Below are positions 46,423 through 56,215 of a stretch of DNA of 64,000 nt, in pieces. Origin of the DNA: Dendrolimus kikuchii (taxonomy: Eukaryota > Arthropoda > Insecta > Lepidoptera > Lasiocampidae); the NCBI GenBank assembly GCA_019925095.2, contig CM034388.1, forward strand, positions 27,286,934-27,350,933. Direction: 5' to 3'. Under the pieces are notes generated by a model, which made no database searches, had not been told where the DNA came from, and was given only the letters and a program-made list of their open reading frames with translations. Within the stretch, counting starts at the first letter, position 1. Each line of letters begins with the position of its first letter. Position numbers and translations under genes: made by a program.

Positions 46423-46702
46423 TATAATTCTTCTGTACGTGTACAATATGTGAATGAACTCCTAAACGGTTGGACTGTTTTTGATTAAATTTCTTTACGT
46501 GTTCAAGTGGATTCGACAATGTTTTAGAATGTTATTGTGAGGTTGGAATCGGGTTTCAGGGTTTGGAATGTTTTAAAATGTTTATTTGAGTGGGTTCCTC
46601 GATGTTTTAAATGTACAGTTGCACCAAGTAGGTGGTGCTGGAATCAGTATCTAGATTTTTATTTTTCAGAGCAGGATAACGTCTGGCGGGGCTGCTCGTT
46701 AG
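46423..46702 (+). mobile_element. Helitron-like element (second type), degraded
   Basis: It starts TCTTTATATATATAAT, has gaactcctaaacggttggac near the start and ends gcaggataacgtctggcggg...TTAG. It abuts the LINE fragment at 46704. Confidence 0.55.
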
Positions 46703-46703
46703 A

Positions 46704-46965
46704 TATATAGATCGTCGTCAGCCAATCACGGTCTACTGCTGGACGTAGGCCTCCCCAGGTTGGCACCTATTCAGCGCCTATCGGCGACGTCAGTCCATCA
46801 GGCTACAGGGCGTCCGACACTATTTACCGAGACACGGTCTCCACTTCATGACTCGTCTGATCCATCGGCTATCGGTTGTGCGACAGACGTGACCGACCCA
46901 CTGCTACTTCAACTTGCTAATTATGCGAGCTATGGTAACCTTGGTTCTAGACTCTCTTTACTGTA
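46704..46965 (-). mobile_element. Diverged copy of the 47.4-kb LINE family
   Basis: It aligns by eye with 47351-47640 in the same orientation (gtcgtcagccaat, cgtaggcctcccca, cacttcaacttgctaatt) with many substitutions and small gaps. No frame survives. Confidence 0.75.
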
Positions 46966-47350
46966 CACCAGTAAAAGAATAACACAAATTAAAACTATAT
47001 CTGATTGTGTACAATGGGCGGTCTTATCGCTAAAAAGCGATGTCTTCCAGATAATCCCAGGAAGGAATTAAGTATGAAATGGAGGAATGGAAGTAAAATT
47101 AGTACGAATTTTAATTTATTTGTACGGATTATCATCTGTGACTTACCCTGTAAAACGTTTCTTTCCTATGCTGTATATCTGTTTTCAAATCTTCTCGATT
47201 ACTTTTTTCTTTTCCCTGGAACAAAAAAAAAATATTTTAATAAACTCATTAGTGAGGATAAACATAAGATTTTATTCCTCGAAACAAAATGACAATAATT
47301 AAATTTTACGAGAATAAATATTATAATCTTTATATATTAATAAAAATAAT

Positions 47351-47660
47351 CGTCGTCAGCCAATTGCAGTCCACTACTGAACGTAGGCCTCCCCAAGACG
47401 GCGCCACTCATCCCTGTCCTCAGATTTCCTCAGCCAGCGCCTAACGGCGACCTTGCATAGGTCGTCGGTCCATCGGGCTGGAGGGCGTTCGACACTACGT
47501 TTACCGAAACGCGGTCTCCAGTCCAGGACTCGTTTGCTCCATCGGCCATCGGTCCTGCGGCAGATGTGACCGGCCCACTGCCACTTCAACTTGCTAATTT
47601 TGCGAGCTATGTCGGTTACCTTGGTTCTCTTACGGATATCCTCATTTCTAATAAAAATAA
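47351..47660 (-). mobile_element. Non-LTR retrotransposon C-terminus (second LINE family)
   Basis: The reverse-strand frame encodes a typical LINE tail (RNEDIRKRTKVTDIARKISK, LKWQWAGHICRRTDGRW) and ends in CSKRSVERPPARWTDDL-like and DEWRRLGEAYVQ sequences. It is a fragment of a reverse transcriptase polyprotein, and the catalytic domain is absent. A more diverged relative lies at 46704-46965. Confidence 0.88.
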
Positions 47661-47714
47661 TGAACTTATAATACTTTTTTATCCCGAAAATATAATTTTG
47701 CAGTATATGGTATT

Positions 47715-47998
47715 CTTTCCGTGATGGAAAGGAGAAAGAATACAATTTCCTGCGTTGGGCCGGCCCGTCGTAAGAGGCGACAAAACAACCGACTGGATGG
47801 CTACCGCCCCTGGTCTAGCGTATGCCGCCATAACAACCTTGAGGTGTGTTCCGGCATTAATGGCCTGGTTCCAGTATCCCTTTAGAGACCAGCAGCACAT
47901 TTGTAGCACCTTTGGTATTGCAAATGTCCATAGGCGATGGTAACCGCTTTCCATTGAGTGGGCCGTCTGCCTGTCTGCTGAACTCCTGCAATAAAAAA
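47715..47998 (+). repeat. Short interspersed repeat, nearly full copy
   Basis: The copy includes the head (gaaaggagaaagaatacaat), ggccggcccgtcgtaagagg, the core gcaaatgtccataggcgatg and the end ctgtctgctgaactcctgca followed by ataaaaaaat. Confidence 0.8.
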
Positions 47999-48365
47999 AT
48001 ATGGTGCCAAAGTTTACGCGATCAGATCTACGGGAAAGCTTTATTTTAAAATCGTATTATAATATTATATTAACAATAAAAAATTTCGTGAGGTTGAATT
48101 TTTTCATTAAAACTACTGAACAAATTTTAACGAAACTACACTAATAGCTTACTCATTCAAATAATTCATCTGCTATTATAATACGAATAATAATATTGTT
48201 TAAATTCATCCAAATATAGAGGTAAGTTTGAAGTGGAAAAGTGCTTATTCATTAAAATAAAATAATTCACCATATTAGTGGTCGCCCAGTGGTCGAAATT
48301 CGGCCATAATTAATTTAAATTACAATTTTGAACATTATTACGGTTCTGTTGTCAAAGACTACACT

Positions 48366-48611
48366 ACGCCCATAGCTAGCGCGATTAGCAACTAGGCGTC
48401 GGACGGAATGCGGGTATAGGAGGCCGAAAAAACTGAAAATGAACTACTGCTGATACTACTACTACATCAAGAAAAATTATCAATTCAGCCACTCAGCTAT
48501 ATTGTACTCGACTCTCTTTGTTATACTCTTTAAATGTACATTTATAAATAATAATCATACAGTCCATTATTACGTCGAATTTTCATTTACAACCCGAGGT
48601 GCAACTGCCAC
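48366..48611 (+). repeat. 5' LTR (shared part) of the BEL/Pao element
   Basis: A 246-base segment is repeated at 54750-54995 with one visible difference (gaactac versus gacctac). It ends in gcaactgccac. The expected TG at the left end is not at the start of the shared part. A TGTTG sits at 48347 and another after a purine run at 54677, so the true LTR may start there with part of it lost in this copy. A TATA-like region is not obvious. Confidence 0.9.
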
Positions 48612-49118
48612 CAATAGTTTTTTGGTACTTCGCCGCCGGATAGAAGAATCGCAAAGAAGAAACGAGCAGTGTCTTTTGCTCCATCGAAACCTCAAGAAAG
48701 AAGAAAGGCCAACTCTATACGGTCTCGTAGCGGCACCCTAAAGAAGAAAGAAGATTATTATAGAAGATCATCGTGGGCAGCCCGGACTACGTACTAGGAG
48801 ACCAAGAGTTCCTGCCGGACTACGTACCAGGAGACCAAGAGTTCCTGCCCCGGACGCCGAGGCTACGCGTCTGCAGGATCAAGACCGGAAGAAAGAATAA
48901 CGTTACTTCGTACCGTGACCGAGTGACTGTCCACCTAACGGTGCCAAACGGCCAGTTCACAAAGTCATAGACGGTGCGCTGTTTCCAGTTAGGTCGGTCA
49001 AAGGTCTCAGTGTTTAGTGTTTAGTGTAGTAAATTAGGATCGTCGGTTATACACACACATATATACACACTGGTCAGGGTAGTCGGTCATACGTGTTAGG
49101 CTAAGGCAAGGACCGAAG
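48612..49118 (+). other. Leader of the BEL/Pao element: possible primer-binding site and a short direct repeat
   Basis: About 500 bases separate the 5' LTR from the gag start. TGGTACTTCGCCGCC at 48623-48637 starts with TGG as a tRNA primer-binding site would, 11 bases after the shared LTR end; the tRNA is not identified. A unit of about 33 bases (ccggactacgtaccaggaga...) occurs twice in tandem near 48782-48849. Confidence 0.45.
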
Positions 49119-52100
49119 ATGCCGAACACCAGGAGCAAGACCGCCGAAGACAGAGTGCAGAGAGCGTATCAAGAACCCCCCGCGTCGCCGTCCGTACATA
49201 TATCCGCGTCCGCGTCCGCGCCGAACGTATCGCGACCCGCGTCGCCCGGAATGCAACAGACGACGACCGCGCAAGTACACACCGCGATTCGTACTGAACG
49301 CCAATCGCGATCACCGTCCGTCCGATCACACCGTTCGCAGCTCAGCGCCGCCACTTTGGTGAGGCAAGTGGAACTGGAAGCAGAAGAACAAATCGCCGCA
49401 ATCCGTCGGGAAGAGCTCCGGTTACAAGTGTCGCTGATCAAGAAGAGGGTCGCTGCGAACATAGCCGCCCTCAAGGAGCAGACAGACGGGAACAGCGTGT
49501 GTGAAGACGATGGGGTGGAAACAGAGAGAAATATAACAGAGTGGTTGAAGAATACCCGCATACGGGGGGAGTCGCCGAGCGCAGGCGACAGGACCGAGCC
49601 CGGAACGAGAGGAGCCGGACCGCGACCACCGTTAGACGCTGCGGGAAGAGCAAGGGAAGAGTATCCAATGGCGCGGGACCGGTCTGCAGAAACGAACGAC
49701 CAGACCGCTCGTGTGACGTTCAGAACGCCGCGCAACGCAAGATCGCCGACGCCGACCAGATCCAGGGATCGTGGAATCGACCGTCTAGCAGACGTACTGG
49801 AGCGCATGACACGCAACAGGCCGACGCCGCGACAGTGCCAGGAGCTGCCTACCTTTAGCGGGGCCCCGGGAGAGTGGCTACCGTTTAAAGCTGCAATGCG
49901 CGAGTCGACGAGCTTACACGGATTTTCACCTGCGGAGAACTTAGGCCGTCTACGCACTTGCCTTAAAGGCGAAGCAAGGGAGTGCGTGACAGCCCTGCTG
50001 TATACCGCAGTGGACCCTGCGATCATTATGAAGACGCTGGAGCGCTGCTATGGACGTCCAGAGATCATAATCAGTCGCGCATTGGAAGACATCAAGAAGT
50101 TGCCACGATCGGGTTCGTCTGCCAGCGAACTCAACAGCCTAGCCACCAAATTGCAGAATATAGTGACGGTCATCTCGTGTGTCGACAACAAGGGATATTT
50201 ACTTAACCCTATGTTGACACGACAAGTCGTCGAGAAGCTCAGCCCGCATCTACGAACGAAATGGTGCGACTTTGCAGATGAATTCTCGAGCCGAGACGAG
50301 CCGGAGATTATGACACTATCGAAATTTCTAACGGGCGAAGCAGACAGAGCAATGAAGTATTCTTTCATGACGTCATCACTGCCTACGACGAGTGTAAACG
50401 TCACTAAAGAAAATAAAGTGAAGCCGCCGAGGATGAACGAGCGTCGCCGTGTGTATGCTACAACGGAAGCCAAGATCGTGTGCTACTGTTGCGGAGCTGA
50501 GCACCAGACAACGCAGTGCGGCAAGCTGGCTTCGATGTCGTTGCCAGCCAGATGGGAGTGGGCCAAGGAAACGAGAATATGTTTTTTGTGCCTACTAAGT
50601 AAACACAGACGGTTCCGTTGTAAGGCGAGGAAGTGCGGTGTTAATGAATGCCGCGAGCCGCATCACGCACTTCTACACCAACGAAGGGAAACTGGAGCCG
50701 TCAGTGGACCGATCGACCGAGCGGAGTCGGTCAGTCAACCGGCCGACAGAGAGGAGTCGGTCATGACGGCATCGGCACACAATTCTAACACCGAGAGAAG
50801 AGTGTTATTGAAGGTGTGTCCGATTACCGTCAAGGGGCTTAACGGAAAGGAAGTGAGCACGTACGCGCTGCTGGATGAAGGGTCCACGATCACGCTCGTC
50901 GACGAGGAGATAGCCGGGATGCTAGGGGCAGATGGCCCGAGGAGGCCATTGAACATTCACGGCATCACGTCGAGCCAGCGGGAAGCGGAAAGTAGGATGG
51001 TGAGCGTCGCGGTGCGCGGAAGAGCGCAACCGCACTACCATCCTATCAAGGCGCGCACCGTGAAGAAACTCGCACTGGGAACTCACTCCGTTAAGTCTGA
51101 AGTCATACGACAGTTACACCATTTGAAGACGCTTCATATAGACGACGTGTGCTTTATGAACGCCAAGCCGCGCGTATTAATTGGAGCTGACAACTGGCAT
51201 CTGATCGTGACTAGAAAACTGTTGGCAGGAAAGAAGAGCCAACCAGCCGCTTCCCTGACCCTCTTGGGGTGGACCATACACGGGAGTGCACCCAGAGGCC
51301 TGGTGACGCAGGGAAACGACACCGTATTACACGTCCGAACGTGGCAAGATAAAGAGCCGCGGGAAAAGGACGAATTATTCGAAATAGTGAAGTCTCATTT
51401 CGATATCGACGCACTCGGCATATCGAACAAGGTGAAACCTGTAGCGGAAGAACAACGGGCGCTGAAGATATTTTCAGAAACCGTGAAGAGAGAAAACGGC
51501 CGCTTCGAAGTCGGACTGCCCTGGCGAAACGATGACGTCACCATGCCACCGAGCTACGACATGGCAGTGCGTCGTCTACGCGGGATCGAGCGCAAAATGG
51601 ATAAGTCGCCGCAGTTTAAACAAGCATACACGGCCCAGGTCAACAGGCTACTAGCAAAAGGATACGCCGAGCCTTGCGAACGAAGCCACGAAGGAAACCA
51701 ACGCATGTGGTACATGCCTCACTTCGCCGTTACGAACCCGAATAAGCCTGACAAAGTGAGACTGGTATTTGACGCTGCCGCCCGTTCAAACGGGGTGTGC
51801 ATGAACGATGCGTTACTGGATGGGCCAGACTTGCTACGTGCCTTATACGGAATCCTGTTCAGATTCCGGGAAGGGAAGATCGCCGTAACAGCTGACATAC
51901 GTGACATGTTCCTTCAGGTGAAGATAAGGAAAGAAGACAGAGCGGCGCAGCACTTCTTATGGCGCGGTGACGACCGCCATAACCCGCCTCGGCGCTACGT
52001 TATGACGTCTATGATATTCGGAGCACGAAGCTCGCCATTCCTCGCACATAGCGTGAGAGATAGGAATGCGAGTGATCATAAGGAAACATACCCACGGGCG

Positions 52101-54779
52101 TATCACTCAATCACGCAAAACCACTACATGGACGACTGGGTTCAAAGCTTCGAAACGGAAACGGAAGCGGCCAAGGCGATAGCGGAAGTACAAGAAGTGC
52201 ACAGGAAGGCCGGCTTTCAGCTCGCGGGATGGGATACGAATCGCGAGCGCCTTATGGAAAATATCCCGGATGAAGAGAGAGCCAGACAGCCCAAAGAGCT
52301 CGGTGCTAGCGCGCATCCCTACGGGAAGACATTGGGTGTGTTATGGATGCCGGAAACGGATGAACTCGCGTTTAATACCGCTATGCCAAGAGTTCCACAC
52401 AGCATAAAATGCGGCACGCAAACACCCACCAAGAGAGAGGCCCTGGGCATGGTCATGTCACTTTTCGACCCATTAGGCTTACTCAGCCCGTACACTATAA
52501 GGGCGAAGATAGTGCTACAAAGACTCTGGAGGCTTAAGCTAGGCTGGGATGAACCCTTGCCAACGGAAGAGGCAAGTGAATTCGAAGAATGGATCCGTGA
52601 CTTAAACTCTATAAAAGAGTTAAGATTACCGCGGTGCTATGGAGGGGATAGAGACGTCGTAAACATGCAATTACACGTCTTTACGGACGCCAGCGAACAG
52701 GCCTACGCAGCAGCGGCTTACTGGCGCTTTGAGCAGCGCAACGGGAACGTCGGCGTCACTTTAATCGCGGGAAAAGCGAAAGTGGCCCCGATGAAGGCGC
52801 AAAGCATCCCGCGGATGGAGCTACAAGCCGCGCTAATAGGAGCCAGGTTAGCGGCGGAAATAAAAAAGGAACATAGTTTCAAGCGTTATGACGTCATCTT
52901 TTGGAGCGACTCGAAGACCGTTCTTCACTGGATAAGAAACGACTCGGTACGATATACCCCATACGTTGCACACAGACTGAGCGAAATCGGCGAAATAACC
53001 GAGTCTGAGCAATGGCGATGGGTGCCGACAAGTTACAACGTCGCCGACGACGCAACCAGGATTAACGTCTCGAGTATGAAAACGGACGACCGCTGGTTTA
53101 AAGGCCCGGAATTTCTCCATGGACCCCCGACGAATTGGCCGAAAGAAGAACCGACGGAAACCGAAGATGACGAGGTCGTGGTAACTTACACGACCGATGA
53201 AAAGCCACTCGTTGACGTCACAAGATTTTCGTCATACGGAAAATTGCTACGAGCGACCGCCTACGCGCTCGCCTTTATCGACAAGTGCAGACGAAGGACT
53301 CGCACTATGGAAACGCGACACATAGAGAGAGCTGAACGTTTACTCATTCGTCAAGCGCAACAGGAAAGCTTCCCGAAGGATTACGAGCGTTTGAAGAAAG
53401 GAGAACGCGTGTCACGTGACAGCCGGCTTTATAAGCTCGACCCCGAATACGGGGGGGACGGGGTAATAAAGCTAAACGGCAGGATCAATGCGGTCACCCT
53501 GCGCGAGCTTACCGGCAACCCACCGATCTTAGACGGGTCACATCACCTCACTCGGCTGATTATAAGAGGTGAACATGAACAGCATCATCACATAGGGAGA
53601 GAACATGTCGTAAACAACGTCCGGCAAAAATACTGGGTGCTACGAGTGCGACCTACGGTGCGAAACATCCTGCGGCAATGTACGGTCTGTCGTTTGAAGA
53701 AGACTGCGCCGACAGTACCGGTGAAAGGAAACCTGCCAAAGGACCGTCTAGCTGCCTACGCACGGCCTTTTACCAATTGCGGAATTGACTGTTTTGGCCC
53801 CATATGGGTGACCATAGGACGTCGCAAAGAAAAACGATGGGGAATGCTGTTTACATGTATGGTGACTCGTGCCATTCATATGGAACTTATAGCAAGCCTT
53901 AGCACAGACTCTGCTATCATGGCCCTAAGAAGGATGGGAGCACGACGCGGCTGGCCTCAAGTGATATGGTCTGATAATGCAACGAATTTCCATGGAGCGG
54001 ACACAGAGTTACTAACGGCGTACGCGAGATGGAAGGAAGAGATGCCAGATCACGTAAAAGGGAGACACTTAGCGTGGCGTTTCATCGATCCCGGCGCACC
54101 GAACCAGGGGGGAGCTTGGGAACGGTTAATTCGGTCGGTGAAGACGGCACTCCACGCAACATTGGCGGAACAAGCTCCCAGAGAAGAAACACTTACGACT
54201 GTCATCACGGAAATAGAACATACCGTAAACTCGCGCCCGCTAACTCACGTGTCGGTGAGCCCTGAAGACGACGAAGCGCTCACCCCGAACCACTTTCTAA
54301 TCGGGTCGGCGACGGGCTTGCCAATCACGGGAACGAACGAGTTAGCAGACAGGAAGACATGGATCGCCACTCAAGCTTTAGCGGACATGTTCTGGACTCG
54401 TTGGCTACGCGAGTACTTACCTACATTGGCACCGAGGGACGACGTAAGACGACGTGAGGAAAGCATACGTGTTGGAGACGTCGTTATCATTGCGGACGGT
54501 CTGTTGCCACGTAACGTATGGCCCCGGGGTCAAATCGAGCGCACTTATCGCGGACCGGACAACATAATACGGAGCGCGGACGTGCGAACGCGGGGAGGCA
54601 TCTTCAGGAGACCAGTAAGGAGGCTCATCGTCCTGACGAGAAGAGATGGCTTCGAGGATCTGCGCCGGGGGGAGGATGTTGCGGACAGAGAGCACCCCCC
54701 TGACCCGCCCGCCGGAGCACATCTACACTCCGCGCCCCGCATACCGCCGACGCCCATAGCTAGCGCGATTAGCAACTAG
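49119..54779 (+). CDS. BEL/Pao LTR retrotransposon gag-pol polyprotein (1,886 aa, intact frame)
   Basis: One uninterrupted frame carries all BEL/Pao parts in order. The basic N-terminus with a coiled coil (about 75-125) is followed by the gag-like DUF1759 region (about 240-400, with LPTFSGAPGEW), zinc-knuckle-like Cys/His clusters (about 448-520, CYCCGAEHQTTQC), an aspartic protease-like segment with ALLDEGSTITL (about 585), reverse transcriptase (about 800-1010, with VRLVFDAAA and catalytic YMDDW near 1004), RNase H with VFTDASEQAYAAAAYWR (about 1187), an HHCC integrase zinc finger (about 1490-1525), the integrase core with the D of GIDCFGP, D of SDNATNF and E of GGAWERLI (about 1550-1665), and the C-terminal DUF5641 (about 1765-1845). 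In the protease the usual Asp-Ser/Thr-Gly reads Asp-Glu-Gly, which is odd. The stop codon lies inside the 3' LTR. There is no separate env frame. Composition is GC-rich compared with the surroundings, consistent with recent arrival. Confidence 0.96.
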   Translation: MPNTRSKTAEDRVQRAYQEPPASPSVHISASASAPNVSRPASPGMQQTTTAQVHTAIRTERQSRSPSVRSHRSQLSAATLVRQVELEAEEQIAAIRREELRLQVSLIKKRVAANIAALKEQTDGNSVCEDDGVETERNITEWLKNTRIRGESPSAGDRTEPGTRGAGPRPPLDAAGRAREEYPMARDRSAETNDQTARVTFRTPRNARSPTPTRSRDRGIDRLADVLERMTRNRPTPRQCQELPTFSGAPGEWLPFKAAMRESTSLHGFSPAENLGRLRTCLKGEARECVTALLYTAVDPAIIMKTLERCYGRPEIIISRALEDIKKLPRSGSSASELNSLATKLQNIVTVISCVDNKGYLLNPMLTRQVVEKLSPHLRTKWCDFADEFSSRDEPEIMTLSKFLTGEADRAMKYSFMTSSLPTTSVNVTKENKVKPPRMNERRRVYATTEAKIVCYCCGAEHQTTQCGKLASMSLPARWEWAKETRICFLCLLSKHRRFRCKARKCGVNECREPHHALLHQRRETGAVSGPIDRAESVSQPADREESVMTASAHNSNTERRVLLKVCPITVKGLNGKEVSTYALLDEGSTITLVDEEIAGMLGADGPRRPLNIHGITSSQREAESRMVSVAVRGRAQPHYHPIKARTVKKLALGTHSVKSEVIRQLHHLKTLHIDDVCFMNAKPRVLIGADNWHLIVTRKLLAGKKSQPAASLTLLGWTIHGSAPRGLVTQGNDTVLHVRTWQDKEPREKDELFEIVKSHFDIDALGISNKVKPVAEEQRALKIFSETVKRENGRFEVGLPWRNDDVTMPPSYDMAVRRLRGIERKMDKSPQFKQAYTAQVNRLLAKGYAEPCERSHEGNQRMWYMPHFAVTNPNKPDKVRLVFDAAARSNGVCMNDALLDGPDLLRALYGILFRFREGKIAVTADIRDMFLQVKIRKEDRAAQHFLWRGDDRHNPPRRYVMTSMIFGARSSPFLAHSVRDRNASDHKETYPRAYHSITQNHYMDDWVQSFETETEAAKAIAEVQEVHRKAGFQLAGWDTNRERLMENIPDEERARQPKELGASAHPYGKTLGVLWMPETDELAFNTAMPRVPHSIKCGTQTPTKREALGMVMSLFDPLGLLSPYTIRAKIVLQRLWRLKLGWDEPLPTEEASEFEEWIRDLNSIKELRLPRCYGGDRDVVNMQLHVFTDASEQAYAAAAYWRFEQRNGNVGVTLIAGKAKVAPMKAQSIPRMELQAALIGARLAAEIKKEHSFKRYDVIFWSDSKTVLHWIRNDSVRYTPYVAHRLSEIGEITESEQWRWVPTSYNVADDATRINVSSMKTDDRWFKGPEFLHGPPTNWPKEEPTETEDDEVVVTYTTDEKPLVDVTRFSSYGKLLRATAYALAFIDKCRRRTRTMETRHIERAERLLIRQAQQESFPKDYERLKKGERVSRDSRLYKLDPEYGGDGVIKLNGRINAVTLRELTGNPPILDGSHHLTRLIIRGEHEQHHHIGREHVVNNVRQKYWVLRVRPTVRNILRQCTVCRLKKTAPTVPVKGNLPKDRLAAYARPFTNCGIDCFGPIWVTIGRRKEKRWGMLFTCMVTRAIHMELIASLSTDSAIMALRRMGARRGWPQVIWSDNATNFHGADTELLTAYARWKEEMPDHVKGRHLAWRFIDPGAPNQGGAWERLIRSVKTALHATLAEQAPREETLTTVITEIEHTVNSRPLTHVSVSPEDDEALTPNHFLIGSATGLPITGTNELADRKTWIATQALADMFWTRWLREYLPTLAPRDDVRRREESIRVGDVVIIADGLLPRNVWPRGQIERTYRGPDNIIRSADVRTRGGIFRRPVRRLIVLTRRDGFEDLRRGEDVADREHPPDPPAGAHLHSAPRIPPTPIASAISN

Positions 54780-54995
54780 GCGTCGGACGGAATGCGGGTA
54801 TAGGAGGCCGAAAAAACTGAAAATGACCTACTGCTGATACTACTACTACATCAAGAAAAATTATCAATTCAGCCACTCAGCTATATTGTACTCGACTCTC
54901 TTTGTTATACTCTTTAAATGTACATTTATAAATAATAATCATACAGTCCATTATTACGTCGAATTTTCATTTACAACCCGAGGTGCAACTGCCAC
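54750..54995 (+). repeat. 3' LTR (shared part) of the BEL/Pao element
   Basis: It is nearly identical to 48366-48611, and the gag-pol stop codon TAG (54777-54779) lies inside it. A purine tract GGGGGGAGGA at 54667-54676 could be the polypurine tract that primes plus-strand synthesis, which would place the LTR start near 54677. The sequence directly after 54995 is a copy of a short interspersed repeat. Confidence 0.9.
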
Positions 54996-55157
54996 TGTTG
55001 TGTTCCGGCATTAGTGACCAGGTTCCAGTCTCCTTTAAGAGAGCAGCAGCGCATTTGTAGCACCTTTGGTGTTGCAAATGTCCATAGGCGATGGTAACCG
55101 CTTTCCATCAAGTGGGCCGTCTGCCTGTCTGCTGAACTCCTGTAATAAATATAAAAA
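54996..55157 (+). repeat. Short interspersed repeat, 3' part directly after the BEL/Pao 3' LTR
   Basis: The segment starts inside the family consensus (tgttgtgttccggcattagt) and runs to the normal 3' end (tgctgaactcctgtaataaa). The missing 5' part is not found on the other side of the BEL/Pao element. Confidence 0.8.
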
Positions 55158-55159
55158 AA

Positions 55160-55914
55160 GCAGAGGTCCTTGACAGTTGTTTTTCATTGCTAATTTTCAA
55201 GACAAATGCAGATCTAGTATAAAGACGAACAACGCGACCAACAAATGTGTTTCTGGTTTTCTGTCTTTATATCATTAAATTTTCAATATTCAATCATCGG
55301 ACCAAGTAGCGGACAGACGCTAGTATAAACAATTCACTGCTAACAACCTATGTACCTCCATATATGCTGTAGTACTTCGATTTTCTGTCTGTATATATTA
55401 TTAAGTTTTCAAGATTCAATTATCGGACCAAGAGGCGGACAGCCACCAGTATAAAATAATTCACTACCAACAAATAACTCTGGTCTTCAGTTTTTATATC
55501 ATTAAGTTTTCAACATTCAATCATCGACGAGGCTGTCGTGGTATAATTTATGCCAACAGTATTATCAATCGCCACAGAAAACACCATGTCTAACCTCGCT
55601 GTTATTCAGGTTGCAGCATTCAATCATCGACAGTCAAAATTGACCGCCCGCGGCAGATAACCGACATCTGCCGGTCAGTTTAGGATCGTGACTTGGGTTA
55701 CAATAGGCCCATGTTGCCATGTGTTTGGGATTTTCATAAAAGTGTTTATTATTTCAGCACTGCGATTTCTTTAAGGCATTTTAATTAATAATGAGTTATC
55801 ACAGTCGAGATGAGTATATTGAGATGGATGTATGCTCTCACAAGAATGGATAAGGTGAGAAATGAGTTTATCATCCCTTGATGTTTCAAAGTTGCACCCG
55901 TAACTGATTGTTTT
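55160..55914. other. Gap with a degenerate internal repeat
   Basis: The phrase tttctgtctttatatcattaa-ttttcaa-attcaat-atcgga recurs three times (near 55257, 55381 and 55480), suggesting a worn tandem repeat of about 120 bases. Confidence 0.45.
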
Positions 55915-56215
55915 TCTTTTTTTTTATTGCATGGGTTCAACAGACAGGCAGATGGCCCATCTTATGGAAAGCGGTTACCGTTGCCTATGGATATTTGTAA
56001 CACCAAAGGTGAATTTAATGTGCTTGTACTCTTTACAGAGAGAATGGAACCTGGCCACTAAAGCCGAAACACAACAAAAGGTTGTTATGGCTGCATACTC
56101 AGACCTGGGGTGGTAGCCATCCAGATGGGCAAAAACCCCACAACCTGCCTGTGCGTAGTTTTATCGCCTCTTACGGCAGGTCGCCTGGCCGCAGGAAATT
56201 GTATTCATTACATTA
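55915..56215 (-). repeat. Short interspersed repeat copy
   Basis: In reverse orientation it has the A-rich end at 55915-55930, then atggcccatcttatggaaag, and the head near 56200 (gcaggaaattgtatt). Confidence 0.75.

Noticed and set aside
49169..50026. 285-residue reverse-strand frame within the BEL/Pao element
   Set aside because: It is antisense to the gag region, has no motif, and is a composition effect of the GC-rich coding strand.
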